A DNA stretch of 20,572 nt, from NCBI GenBank assembly GCA_964412845.1, contig CAYPQM010000127.1, forward strand, positions 1-20,572, in the 5' to 3' direction. The notes beneath the pieces were generated by a model that saw only the letters and a list, made by a program, of their open reading frames with translations, was not told the DNA's origin and made no database searches. The stretch comes from JAWWPY01 sp964412845 (lineage in GTDB: Bacteria > Actinomycetota > Actinomycetes > Streptosporangiales > Streptosporangiaceae). A program made the translations under genes and the position numbers. Positions within the stretch are counted from its first letter, which is position 1. Every line of letters begins with the position of its first letter. This document shows, piece by piece, positions 6,659-13,189 of the stretch.

Positions 6659-7851
6659 TCACTGCGCAGGCGGGAGCGCATGCGCCGCGGCCGCGTAGAT
6701 CCGCTCGATCTCGCTGGAGTCCAGCCGCTGGCCGGCCCGGGCCTTCGCGTGCTGGGACAGGTACTTACGGAGCCTGCGGCCGCTGAACACGTCGACGCCG
6801 CCGACGCTGGCCACGGTCCACAGGATGCTGGGCCCGTAGATCGCCATGGCCGGCTGGACCTCGATGTCCCGCCCGAGCGCCGCGCTGACCGCCCGGCGGG
6901 CCTCGTCGGCCGCCTGGACCGCGTGGGCGAGCCGGTCCGCCTGGGAGAACGGCCCGTGGTACAGCTTTCCCCCCTTGCTGGTGCGGACCGGCATCCGCCG
7001 GTCCCAGCGCTCCGAATCCACCGCGTAGACGCCGCCCGGGCCGATGACGAGGTGATCGATCACGCACCGGCTGCCCGGGACGGCGCGCGCATGCAGCGCG
7101 CGGTATCCGGCCCGGCGCAGCCGGGCCAGCCGCCGCCGGGTGCGCCGGTGCGCCGATGGCGCCCGCACGGTGGCCGGGATGGCCGCGGTCACCCGGGAGC
7201 GGTGGATGGTGTCCGCGATGGCCACGATCACCGCGGCCGTCAGGCCGAACCGCCAGTCGGCCAGGACCGAGATGGCGATGCCAACCACGCCGGCCGCCAC
7301 CGCGCGCCAGATCCAGGCCGGCATCCGGGGATCGTTGGCGAGCCTGGCGCGCAGCGCGCCAGGGTCCCGCCGGTGGATGTTCCCGATGTCGATACCCGGC
7401 CGGTAGGACTCCGGTGCGGTCGGTGTCCCCGGTGGTTCGGCCCAGTACCCGCCCGCTGCCTCCTCGGCCCAGTCCGAGGCCCCCGGCGTGGCCTCGGGTG
7501 TGGTCCCCGGCGTGGCCTCGGGTGTGGCCCCCGGCGTGGCCTCGGGTGTGGTCCCCGGCGTGGCCTCGGGTGTGGCCTTCGATGTGGCCTNNNNNNNNNN
7601 NNNNNNNNNNNNNNNNNNNNNNNNNNNNNNNNNNNNNNNNNNNNNNNNNNNNNNNNNNNNNNNNNNNNNNNNNNNNNNNNNNNNNNNNNNGTGGCCTCGG
7701 GTGTGGTCCCCGGCGTGGCCTCGGGTGTGGCCTTCGATGTGGCCTCGGGCATGGCCGCCGGAGCTGGCCCGGGCAGGAACCCGGGCGCGGCGCCGGACTC
7801 GTCCTCCGGCACGGGCTCCGGTCTGGCGTGCCTGGCTTTCCGCTCGGTCAT
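6659..7851 (-). CDS. Membrane-associated NERD-domain protein with ATPEATPG repeats, interrupted by an assembly gap
   Basis: The C-terminal ~170 residues match the nuclease-related domain (NERD): GYRALHARAVPG, CVIDHLVIGPGGVYAVDSERWDRRMPVR and KGGKLYHGPFSQADRL. Two adjacent hydrophobic segments precede it (AVAAGVVGIAISVLADW; LTAAVIVAIADTI). The N-terminus is MTERKARHARPEPVP, then an acidic/Pro-rich stretch and a Thr/Pro/Ala/Glu repeat with an 8-residue period. A run of 100 N at 7591-7690 lies inside the repeat, and the frames on its two sides disagree. The contig ends flanking it share an identical 55 bp; merging them removes 155 bp and leaves a 1038-bp open frame, 345 residues. I therefore regard the gene as intact and the frameshift as an artefact. 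An in-frame GTG at 7860 is an alternative start; no good ribosome-binding site is seen for either. NERD proteins are thought to act on nucleic acids, but the role here is unknown. Confidence 0.75.
7488..7745 (-). repeat. 24-bp tandem repeat array containing a 100-N scaffold gap
   Basis: Units of 24 bp begin at 7488, 7512, 7536, 7560 and 7584 before the gap, and at 7691, 7715 and 7739 after it. They differ at a few positions (TCCCCGGC, CCCCCGGC or CCTTCGAT at the unit end). In the coding sense they give octapeptides such as TPGTTPEA, TPGATPEA and TSKATPEA. Bases 7536-7590 and 7691-7745 are identical. Confidence 0.92.
7591..7690. other. Scaffold gap of exactly 100 N
   Basis: One hundred consecutive N, the conventional placeholder for a gap of unknown size. 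It sits in the 24-bp repeat and breaks the NERD gene frame. Its length is not biological. Confidence 0.98.
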
Positions 7852-7992
7852 CGGATCCACGTATCAGAGAGTAATGGATCGTGTACGCAACGAACGGGAA
7901 GACTACACAGGTCGCTCGGAATGCCTGCGCATCTGGCCAGGGCCATTTCCCGTCCGAACTTGCCATCTCTGGACCAGGCGCCGGTGTCCAGC

Positions 7993-7998
7993 TACGGT
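7993..7998 (+). promoter_or_regulatory. Candidate -10 box for a leaderless amidase transcript
   Basis: TACGGT fits TANNNT and ends eight bases before the GTG at 8007, which has no Shine-Dalgarno sequence. That is the arrangement expected for leaderless transcription. No clear -35 hexamer is visible. The rest of 7861-8006 is the divergent intergenic region shared with the NERD gene. Confidence 0.3.
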
Positions 7999-8006
7999 TC
8001 GGTAAC

Positions 8007-9431
8007 GTGACCCAGATTCACGATCTTACGGTGATTGAGCTGGCTCGCTCAGTGCGCCAGCGCGAACTGTCGGCGGTGGAGATTACCGACCATTACCTGC
8101 GGCGCATCGAGGCAATGAACGCAGATGTCGGGGCATTCTTCACAGTGACCGCTGAGCTGGCCCGGGACCAGGCGGCCCAGGCGGAGAAGGCGGTGGCGCG
8201 CGCGGCCGATCCCGGGTCGCTGCCGCCGCTCACCGGGGTGCCCATCCCGATCAAGGACCTGAACATGGTCGCCGGGGTCCGGCAGACCTTCGGTTCGGCC
8301 GTGTTCGCGGACAATGTGGCGCCCGAGGACGACTTCGTCACCTCGGCCATCCGGGCGGCGGGCGCAGTGATCACCGGAAAGACGGCCACGCCTGAGTTCG
8401 GCCTGCCCTGCTACACCGAGACCGAGGTCGGGCCGCCGGCCAGGACGCCGTGGGACCTGACCCGCTCGGCGGGCGGGTCAAGCGGCGGTGCCGCCGCGGC
8501 CGTGGCGGCCGGGCTCGCGCCCGCCGCCCAGGGCAGCGACGGCGGCGGATCCATCCGGATCCCGGCCAGCCTGTGCGGCCTGTTCGGGATTAAGCCCACC
8601 CGGGGCCGGATCTCCAACGCGCCGCTCATGCCGGACCTGTTCGGGCTCGGCACCGACGGCCCGCTGGCCCGCACGGTGGCTGACGCGGCGCTGCTGCTGG
8701 ACGTGATGGTCGGCAACCGTCCCGGCGACATGTATGCCCACCCGCCGCTCCCGGCCGGGGAAACATTCCTCGGGCACGCCACCCGCGATCCAGGCCGGCT
8801 CCGCATTGGCCGGACACTGCGCCACCCGATCGAGGGCGCGGTGGTGCATCCAGACTGCGTGGCGGCGTACGAGGACGCGAGCCACCTGCTGGCCAGCCTC
8901 GGGCACGACGTCGAGGACTTCGAGATGCCGTTCGGCCCCGACGCGGTGCCCGCCTTCGAGACGCTCTGGTACACGATGGCCACGCTGGCGCCGGTGGACC
9001 CGGCCCAGGAGGGACGACTCCGCCCGCTCACCCGCTATCTCCGCGAGCGCGGCCGGACGCTCAGCGCGAACGACCTCATCATGGCCCAGGCGTACCTGCA
9101 GCTCATCGTCCGCTCGGCCCTTCCCGTCCTGAACGGGTACGACGCGGTGCTCACGCCCACCCTGGCGTCGCCACCGGTGCCGGTCGGATACTTCGAGAAC
9201 GTGCCCCCGGCGGAGAACTTCGAGCGCCAGAAGGCGTTCACCCCGTTCACCGCGCTGTTCAATGTGTCCGGGCAGCCGGCCGTGAACGTGCCGCTGCACT
9301 GGACTGACGGGGGGCTGCCGATCGGCGTGATGCTGGCGGGCCGGATGCGCGACGAGGCCACGCTGATCTCGTTGTCCGCGCAACTCGAAGCGGCCCGTCC
9401 CTGGAAAGACCGCCACCCCCCACTCTGGTAG
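8007..9431 (+). CDS. Amidase signature (AS) family hydrolase
   Basis: A 474-residue amidase of the Ser-cisSer-Lys family, hydrolysing carboxylic amides in the cytoplasm. The catalytic set is visible as Lys83 in PIPIKDLN, Ser158 in GGSSGG and Ser182 in GGGSIRIPASLCG. The spacing of 75 and 24 residues is exactly that of characterised members such as FAAH. GIKPTRGRIS follows, as expected. No signal peptide. The frame is open upstream to 7881, but that extension (GKTTQVARNACASG) is unlike the family. The GTG at 8007, starting MTQIHDLTVIELARSV, gives the normal N-terminus. GatA is unlikely because no gatB or gatC lies nearby. The substrate cannot be inferred. The gene is divergent from the NERD gene and monocistronic, with a GC-rich hairpin 44 bp after its stop. 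Confidence 0.93.
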   Translation: MTQIHDLTVIELARSVRQRELSAVEITDHYLRRIEAMNADVGAFFTVTAELARDQAAQAEKAVARAADPGSLPPLTGVPIPIKDLNMVAGVRQTFGSAVFADNVAPEDDFVTSAIRAAGAVITGKTATPEFGLPCYTETEVGPPARTPWDLTRSAGGSSGGAAAAVAAGLAPAAQGSDGGGSIRIPASLCGLFGIKPTRGRISNAPLMPDLFGLGTDGPLARTVADAALLLDVMVGNRPGDMYAHPPLPAGETFLGHATRDPGRLRIGRTLRHPIEGAVVHPDCVAAYEDASHLLASLGHDVEDFEMPFGPDAVPAFETLWYTMATLAPVDPAQEGRLRPLTRYLRERGRTLSANDLIMAQAYLQLIVRSALPVLNGYDAVLTPTLASPPVPVGYFENVPPAENFERQKAFTPFTALFNVSGQPAVNVPLHWTDGGLPIGVMLAGRMRDEATLISLSAQLEAARPWKDRHPPLW

Positions 9432-9451
9432 CCCGCCATCCGGCGACCGGC

Positions 9452-9513
9452 TAGCTTTCGCGGTGCCCTGCCACCCGGGGGCCAACCCCCGGACCCCCGG
9501 TAGTTTTCGCGGT
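9452..9513. repeat. Pair of 13-bp direct repeats flanking the hairpin
   Basis: TAGCTTTCGCGGT at 9452-9464 and TAGTTTTCGCGGT at 9501-9513 match at 12 of 13 positions and bracket the GC-rich hairpin at 9475-9492. I recognise no named element; this may be an intergenic repeat unit or a duplicated regulatory site. Confidence 0.45.
9475..9492 (+). terminator. GC-rich hairpin downstream of the amidase gene
   Basis: CCGGGGG and CCCCCGG form a perfect 7-bp stem with loop CCAA, 44 bp after the amidase stop and well upstream of the acylase gene. No U tract follows. Probably the amidase terminator. Near-identical 13-mers (TAGCTTTCGCGGT at 9452 and TAGTTTTCGCGGT at 9501) flank it, so it may instead belong to a dispersed intergenic repeat. 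Confidence 0.4.
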
Positions 9514-9631
9514 TGATAGGTGGGGCGGGTTCAAGGAGTCGTCGGCAGCCAGTAATCCACCGCGATCATGAAGTGGGCTGGGCCGATGTAGCCTGCGCGA
9601 TGGGATTCAACGGAAGTCCGGAGGTGGTTCC

Positions 9632-12325
9632 GTGACGCCGGATCGGCGGCGCGCCAGGCAGGCATGGCGCGTCATCCATGTGCTGATCGCGCTGGGCGCG
9701 TCCGCCGCGGTACTGGGCGTGCTCGCCTTCGGCTATGCCACGGTCCCTGCGCTCGGCCCGGCCCTCGACCCGGGCCACGGCGTCTGGACATCAGCGGCCG
9801 GGGCCAAGCTACCCCGGTCGCAGACGCTGACCCTGCGGGGTCTCGCCCACCCGGTCCAGGTCAGCTACACCAGCCACGGCGTCCCCTCCGTCCGTGCGGC
9901 CGACCAGGGCGACCTGTTCCTCGCCCTCGGGTACTTGCACGCCACGTACCGGCTGACCGAGATGGACCTGGAACGGCGGCTGGCTGAGGGCCGCGTCGCG
10001 CAACTGGCGGGCCCCGCCGCGCTGTCCTCGGACAAGTTCGAGCTGCGCCTGGGCCTGCTGCGCACCGCGCAGCAGGAGTGGGCGGCCATGCCGCGGTCCA
10101 GCCCGGCAGGCCGGTCGCTGCTGGCCTACGCGCGGGGAGTGAACGACTACCTCGGCCAGGTCCGTCACACCAAGGACTGGCCCGCGCTGTTCTCGCTGGC
10201 TGGTGTCTACCCGCGGGCCTGGACCCCGGTGGACAGCCTGGTCATCCAGGGCGATCTCACCCAGGAACTGGACTACACCACCACCCCGCTGGACTACGCG
10301 CTGCTTGAGCGCTCACTCGGGGCGGCACGCACCATGGCGTGGTTCCCGGTCCTGGCCCCCAACCAGCAGGACCCGTATGACCCGGGGCCGTACCGCAACG
10401 CTGGCCTGGCGCCCATCGCGGCGGGCGACCCGCTGACCGTGACGGTCCCGGCCGCGGCGGCGGCCTCAACCGCGGCGGCGGTCTCAACCTCGGCCGCGAC
10501 GGCGGTGGGCCCGGCCAGCGCGGGTTCACCGGCCAGCGCGGGTTCACCGGCCGCTGGCCCGGCCGTGCTGGCGGCGGGCGCCACGAGCGGAGGAGGAGTG
10601 ACCGCGGCCGAGGCCACCGCGGCGGCCGCGCTGCTCGCCCAGACGGATGCCCTGCCCGCCGGTGCGGTCCACCGGTACCCGGACAGCAACGCGTGGGCGG
10701 CCAACGGGCCCGCCGTGGCTGGCGGCCGGGCCATGCTCGGCGGCGACCCGCACCTGCCGCAGAGCATCCCGTCTGTCTGGTACCAGGTGGCCCTGTCCGC
10801 GCCCGGCTACTCCGTGACCGGGGTGAGCGTGCCCGGCCTGCCCGGCATCCTCATCGGGCATAACGCGCACATCGCCTGGTCCCTGACGGACACCCAGAAT
10901 CAGGCCACGCTGTTCTACCGGGAGCAGACCAGCAAGAGCCGGCCCGGCGAGTACTTCTGGCGCGGTGCCTGGCGGCGGATGCGCCAGGTGCGCTACACCA
11001 TCCCGGTGCGGGGCGCCGCCACGGTGCGCCTGACGGTGCACGTCACCGTGCACGGGCCGGTCATGACCCAGGCCGGGCAGACCATGTCGGTGGACTGGAT
11101 GGGCAGCATCCCGTCACCCGACCTGGCCGTGATGTACGAGGTCAGCACCGCCAGCAACTTCGCCCAGTTCCGCTCAGCGCTGGCCGGCTGGCGGGCGCCG
11201 TCGCAGAATTTCGTCTACGCGGATGACCGGGGCAACATCGGGGCCATCTCGGCTGGCTACTACCCGCAGGTTCGCCGGGGCGACCCGTGGCTGCCGCTGG
11301 CCGGGACCGGAGCCGACGACGTGGTCGGCGTGATCCCCTACCGGGCGGTGCCCCAGGTCTACAACCCCCCCGGTCACGTGGTGGCCACGGCGAATCAGCG
11401 CCCGGTCGGGCCGTCGTACCCGTACTACATCGGCACCACCGCCAACTTCTTCGATACCGGGTACCGGGCCAGCCAGATCTACGCCTCGCTGCGCGGCCGC
11501 TCCGCGATGACCCCGGCCAGCTTCGCCGCCGTGCAGAACAGCGTGACCGACCCGCTGGCCGCACGGATCGTGCCGCGGCTGCTCGCCGCCCTGCGCGGCC
11601 GCCACCTCAGCCAGCGTGAGCAGGCGGCGGTGAGCTTGCTCACCGGGTGGAATCACGCCATGGGTGCTGGATCGGCGGCCGCGTCGGTGTGGTGGACGTT
11701 CTGGACTGACTACCTGTCGGCGGTCTTCCAGCCATTCTGGACAGCGGCGAAGGTGCCGGTGCACAAGGATCGCCCCGGGCTGAAGGTGGGCCCGGCGCAG
11801 GCCAACCTGGACGAAAGCCTGGAGGCGTGGACACTGCACGACCCGGGCAACGCCGCGTTCACCCCGCCCGGCGGCCAGCACCGGACCGCGTCCGACGTGA
11901 TGCGCGCCGCGTTCGCCACGGCGGTGACGCACCTGGCCGCGAAACTCGGCGGCGCTCCATCCGGCTGGGCCTGGGACCGGCTGCACAGCAGGCAGTTCCC
12001 TTCGCTGACGCAGGCCGCGGCGCTGGGCTACGGGCCTCGGCCGTCCAGCGGTGACCCGTGGACGGTGGACGCGGCCGACGGCGGCCTGGTCTCGCACCAG
12101 GGCCCGAGCTGGCGGATGATCATCCGGTGGACGGGCCTGGGCCAGTCCACCGGTGAGGGCGTGTACCCGGGCGGGCAGAGCGAGAATCCCGCGTCACCCT
12201 GGTATGAGGATCAGGTGGACGACTGGTGGAGCGGGCGTTATCTGCCGGTCCCGCCCGCAGCCGGCTTCTCGTCAGGGCCGATCCGGTGGACGCTGCGCCC
12301 GTCCGCCCGCCCAGGGCGGGGCTGA
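9632..12325 (+). CDS. Penicillin acylase family protein (Ntn hydrolase, S45)
   Basis: An 897-residue Ntn-hydrolase precursor of the penicillin amidase / acyl-homoserine-lactone acylase family. It is made as a single chain that cuts itself into alpha and beta subunits. Residues 13-40 (VIHVLIALGASAAVLGVLAFGY) form a signal anchor, so the enzyme should face the outside. The alpha part includes DLFLALGYLHATYRLTEMDLERR. The catalytic Ser352 lies in YPDSNAWAANG, and Asn588 in ATANQRP sits at beta position 237, close to beta-Asn241 of E. coli penicillin G acylase. Before Ser352 is an Ala/Ser/Gly-rich stretch (about 270-330) with an 18-bp tandem duplication, probably a removable spacer. The residue before the nucleophile is Asp rather than the frequent Gly. 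The GTG start has GGAGG seven bases upstream. The substrate is unknown; an amide antibiotic or a quorum signal is possible. A small membrane protein gene follows after 6 bp. Confidence 0.93.
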   Translation: MTPDRRRARQAWRVIHVLIALGASAAVLGVLAFGYATVPALGPALDPGHGVWTSAAGAKLPRSQTLTLRGLAHPVQVSYTSHGVPSVRAADQGDLFLALGYLHATYRLTEMDLERRLAEGRVAQLAGPAALSSDKFELRLGLLRTAQQEWAAMPRSSPAGRSLLAYARGVNDYLGQVRHTKDWPALFSLAGVYPRAWTPVDSLVIQGDLTQELDYTTTPLDYALLERSLGAARTMAWFPVLAPNQQDPYDPGPYRNAGLAPIAAGDPLTVTVPAAAAASTAAAVSTSAATAVGPASAGSPASAGSPAAGPAVLAAGATSGGGVTAAEATAAAALLAQTDALPAGAVHRYPDSNAWAANGPAVAGGRAMLGGDPHLPQSIPSVWYQVALSAPGYSVTGVSVPGLPGILIGHNAHIAWSLTDTQNQATLFYREQTSKSRPGEYFWRGAWRRMRQVRYTIPVRGAATVRLTVHVTVHGPVMTQAGQTMSVDWMGSIPSPDLAVMYEVSTASNFAQFRSALAGWRAPSQNFVYADDRGNIGAISAGYYPQVRRGDPWLPLAGTGADDVVGVIPYRAVPQVYNPPGHVVATANQRPVGPSYPYYIGTTANFFDTGYRASQIYASLRGRSAMTPASFAAVQNSVTDPLAARIVPRLLAALRGRHLSQREQAAVSLLTGWNHAMGAGSAAASVWWTFWTDYLSAVFQPFWTAAKVPVHKDRPGLKVGPAQANLDESLEAWTLHDPGNAAFTPPGGQHRTASDVMRAAFATAVTHLAAKLGGAPSGWAWDRLHSRQFPSLTQAAALGYGPRPSSGDPWTVDAADGGLVSHQGPSWRMIIRWTGLGQSTGEGVYPGGQSENPASPWYEDQVDDWWSGRYLPVPPAAGFSSGPIRWTLRPSARPGRG
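10511..10546 (+). repeat. 18-bp tandem duplication in the acylase spacer
   Basis: Two perfect copies of an 18-mer beginning CCGGCCAGCG and ending GGTTCA occupy 10511-10528 and 10529-10546. They encode PASAGS twice, in the low-complexity region before the catalytic Ser352, where length variation should be tolerated. Confidence 0.9.
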
Positions 12326-12331
12326 CCCGTC

Positions 12332-12832
12332 ATGGCTGATTTTCGCAGGCTTGGCAAGCGGGGCTCCTACCGCCTGGGCAGGCTTGGCCGGCTGCCAGCC
12401 GAACAGGCCGCGCCGCCCGGGCCGCACTATCCCTCGTTCGTGCCCGGTCACCGGGGACCTGTTCTGGGCTGGCTGCTGGCGTGCCTCGCGGGGGTGGTGC
12501 TGATTGCTGCCGGGGGAGCGTTCGGCTGGTGGTTTGTGCCGTTCGTGGTGGGCCTGGCGGCCGGGATCGCGGCCGGTTACGGGCGCTGGCGGTTGCGGGT
12601 GGCGCTGCTCGCGGTCACGCTGATGGCCGTGGCTGGCTGGGCCATCCTGCTGGGCTGGTCCGCGTGGCGCGGGGCGGCGGTCGGAGCGACCGCCCGGGTC
12701 GTCGCCGCACTGGCCGGGCTGCCGCCGCACGCCGCGGTGGCGATCGCGGCCACCCTGCTGGTCGCGGTCATCCAGGCGCTGGTCGGCCTCTGGCTGGGCC
12801 GGACCCTCACCTCGCGGCCAGCCCGCGACTAA
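12332..12832 (+). CDS. Small membrane protein of unknown function
   Basis: A 166-residue protein that I do not recognise. The first 45 residues are basic (MADFRRLGKRGSYRLGRLGRLP) and predicted cytoplasmic. Then come about four hydrophobic helices: near 50-65 (LGWLLACLAGVVLIAAGG), 67-85 (WWFVPFVVGLAAGIAAGY), 90-110 (ALLAVTLMAVAGWAILLGW) and 130-155 (AVAIAATLLVAVIQALVGLWLG). The ATG lies 6 bp after the acylase stop, and no strong ribosome-binding site is seen, which suggests translational coupling to the acylase. It might be an accessory or membrane partner of that enzyme, but only the position supports this. Its 3' end overlaps a decayed HAAS fragment on the other strand by 26 bp. Confidence 0.75.
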   Translation: MADFRRLGKRGSYRLGRLGRLPAEQAAPPGPHYPSFVPGHRGPVLGWLLACLAGVVLIAAGGAFGWWFVPFVVGLAAGIAAGYGRWRLRVALLAVTLMAVAGWAILLGWSAWRGAAVGATARVVAALAGLPPHAAVAIAATLLVAVIQALVGLWLGRTLTSRPARD

Positions 12833-13025
12833 CCCGACGCCAGCCATCGGCGCGGTGCTTTGTGACCCGCAGGTGCGCACGGCGCACCGCGCCACCGAGA
12901 CGTGCTTCGGCGATGTGCGCGGTGATCTCGTCGATCAGCTCACGGCGCCGGGCACCAGGCAGCCCGCGCGCGGCCCGGCGGAGCCGTCGGAGATAGTCCG
13001 CGACGATCCGGTCGTCGTCAGTCAT
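12807..13025 (-). pseudogene. Truncated HAAS/DUF1700-type protein remnant
   Basis: The first ~43 residues (MTDDDRIVADYLRRLRRA, then GARRRELIDEITAHIAEA) match the HAAS domain found at the N-terminus of membrane proteins paired with PadR regulators. The match then stops. The remaining ~29 residues (VRRAHLRVTKHRADGWRR) are Arg-rich, unrelated, and run into sequence antisense to the end of the neighbouring membrane protein gene. The complete protein would continue the domain and then membrane helices, all missing here. Its ATG overlaps the stop of the PadR fragment (ATGACTGA), the usual coupled arrangement of this pair. I interpret it as a deletion remnant; a short functional protein is less likely. 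Confidence 0.65.
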
Positions 13026-13167
13026 GAGGGGGCTCCTCGCTGTTCGGTGTCATGAGGCCGTCAACGCTGTCCCGCAGCGGCGCCCAGGCCACCGCGAATT
13101 CGGTGAGCGCGGACCGGCCCGCCGGGGTGAGGCGGTAGTACCGGCGGCGGGTGTGCCGCGTGGTCAT
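13018..13167 (-). pseudogene. C-terminal remnant of a PadR-family transcriptional regulator
   Basis: The minus strand encodes about 49 residues including RRRYYRLTPAGRSALTEF and AVAWAPLRDSVDGLM. This is the C-terminal beta-hairpin wing and dimerisation-helix start typical of PadR regulators (RRYYxLTxxGRxxL). The winged-helix N-terminus that should precede it is absent: an in-frame TGA lies five codons upstream of the first ATG, and beyond that is the start of malQ on the other strand. The fragment overlaps the HAAS remnant by 8 bp, as intact padR-HAAS pairs do. Too short to bind DNA as PadR does. Confidence 0.7.
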
Positions 13168-13189
13168 GCGGCGGCGCAATCATTGGAGG

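Noticed and set aside
7488..7745. CRISPR-like array
   Set aside because: Units are contiguous 24-mers with no spacers and are translated in frame as an octapeptide repeat.
6680..8005. Plus-strand repeat-rich frames across the N gap
   Set aside because: They are antisense to the NERD gene; their Gly/Arg/Pro repeat is the complement of the coding 24-bp repeat.
7881..8006. Upstream extension of the amidase frame
   Set aside because: Sequence is unlike amidase N-termini and covers the divergent promoter region.
9566..9631. tRNA or small RNA between the amidase and acylase genes
   Set aside because: No cloverleaf or T-loop consensus is visible; the interval holds only the hairpin, direct repeats and the acylase ribosome-binding site.
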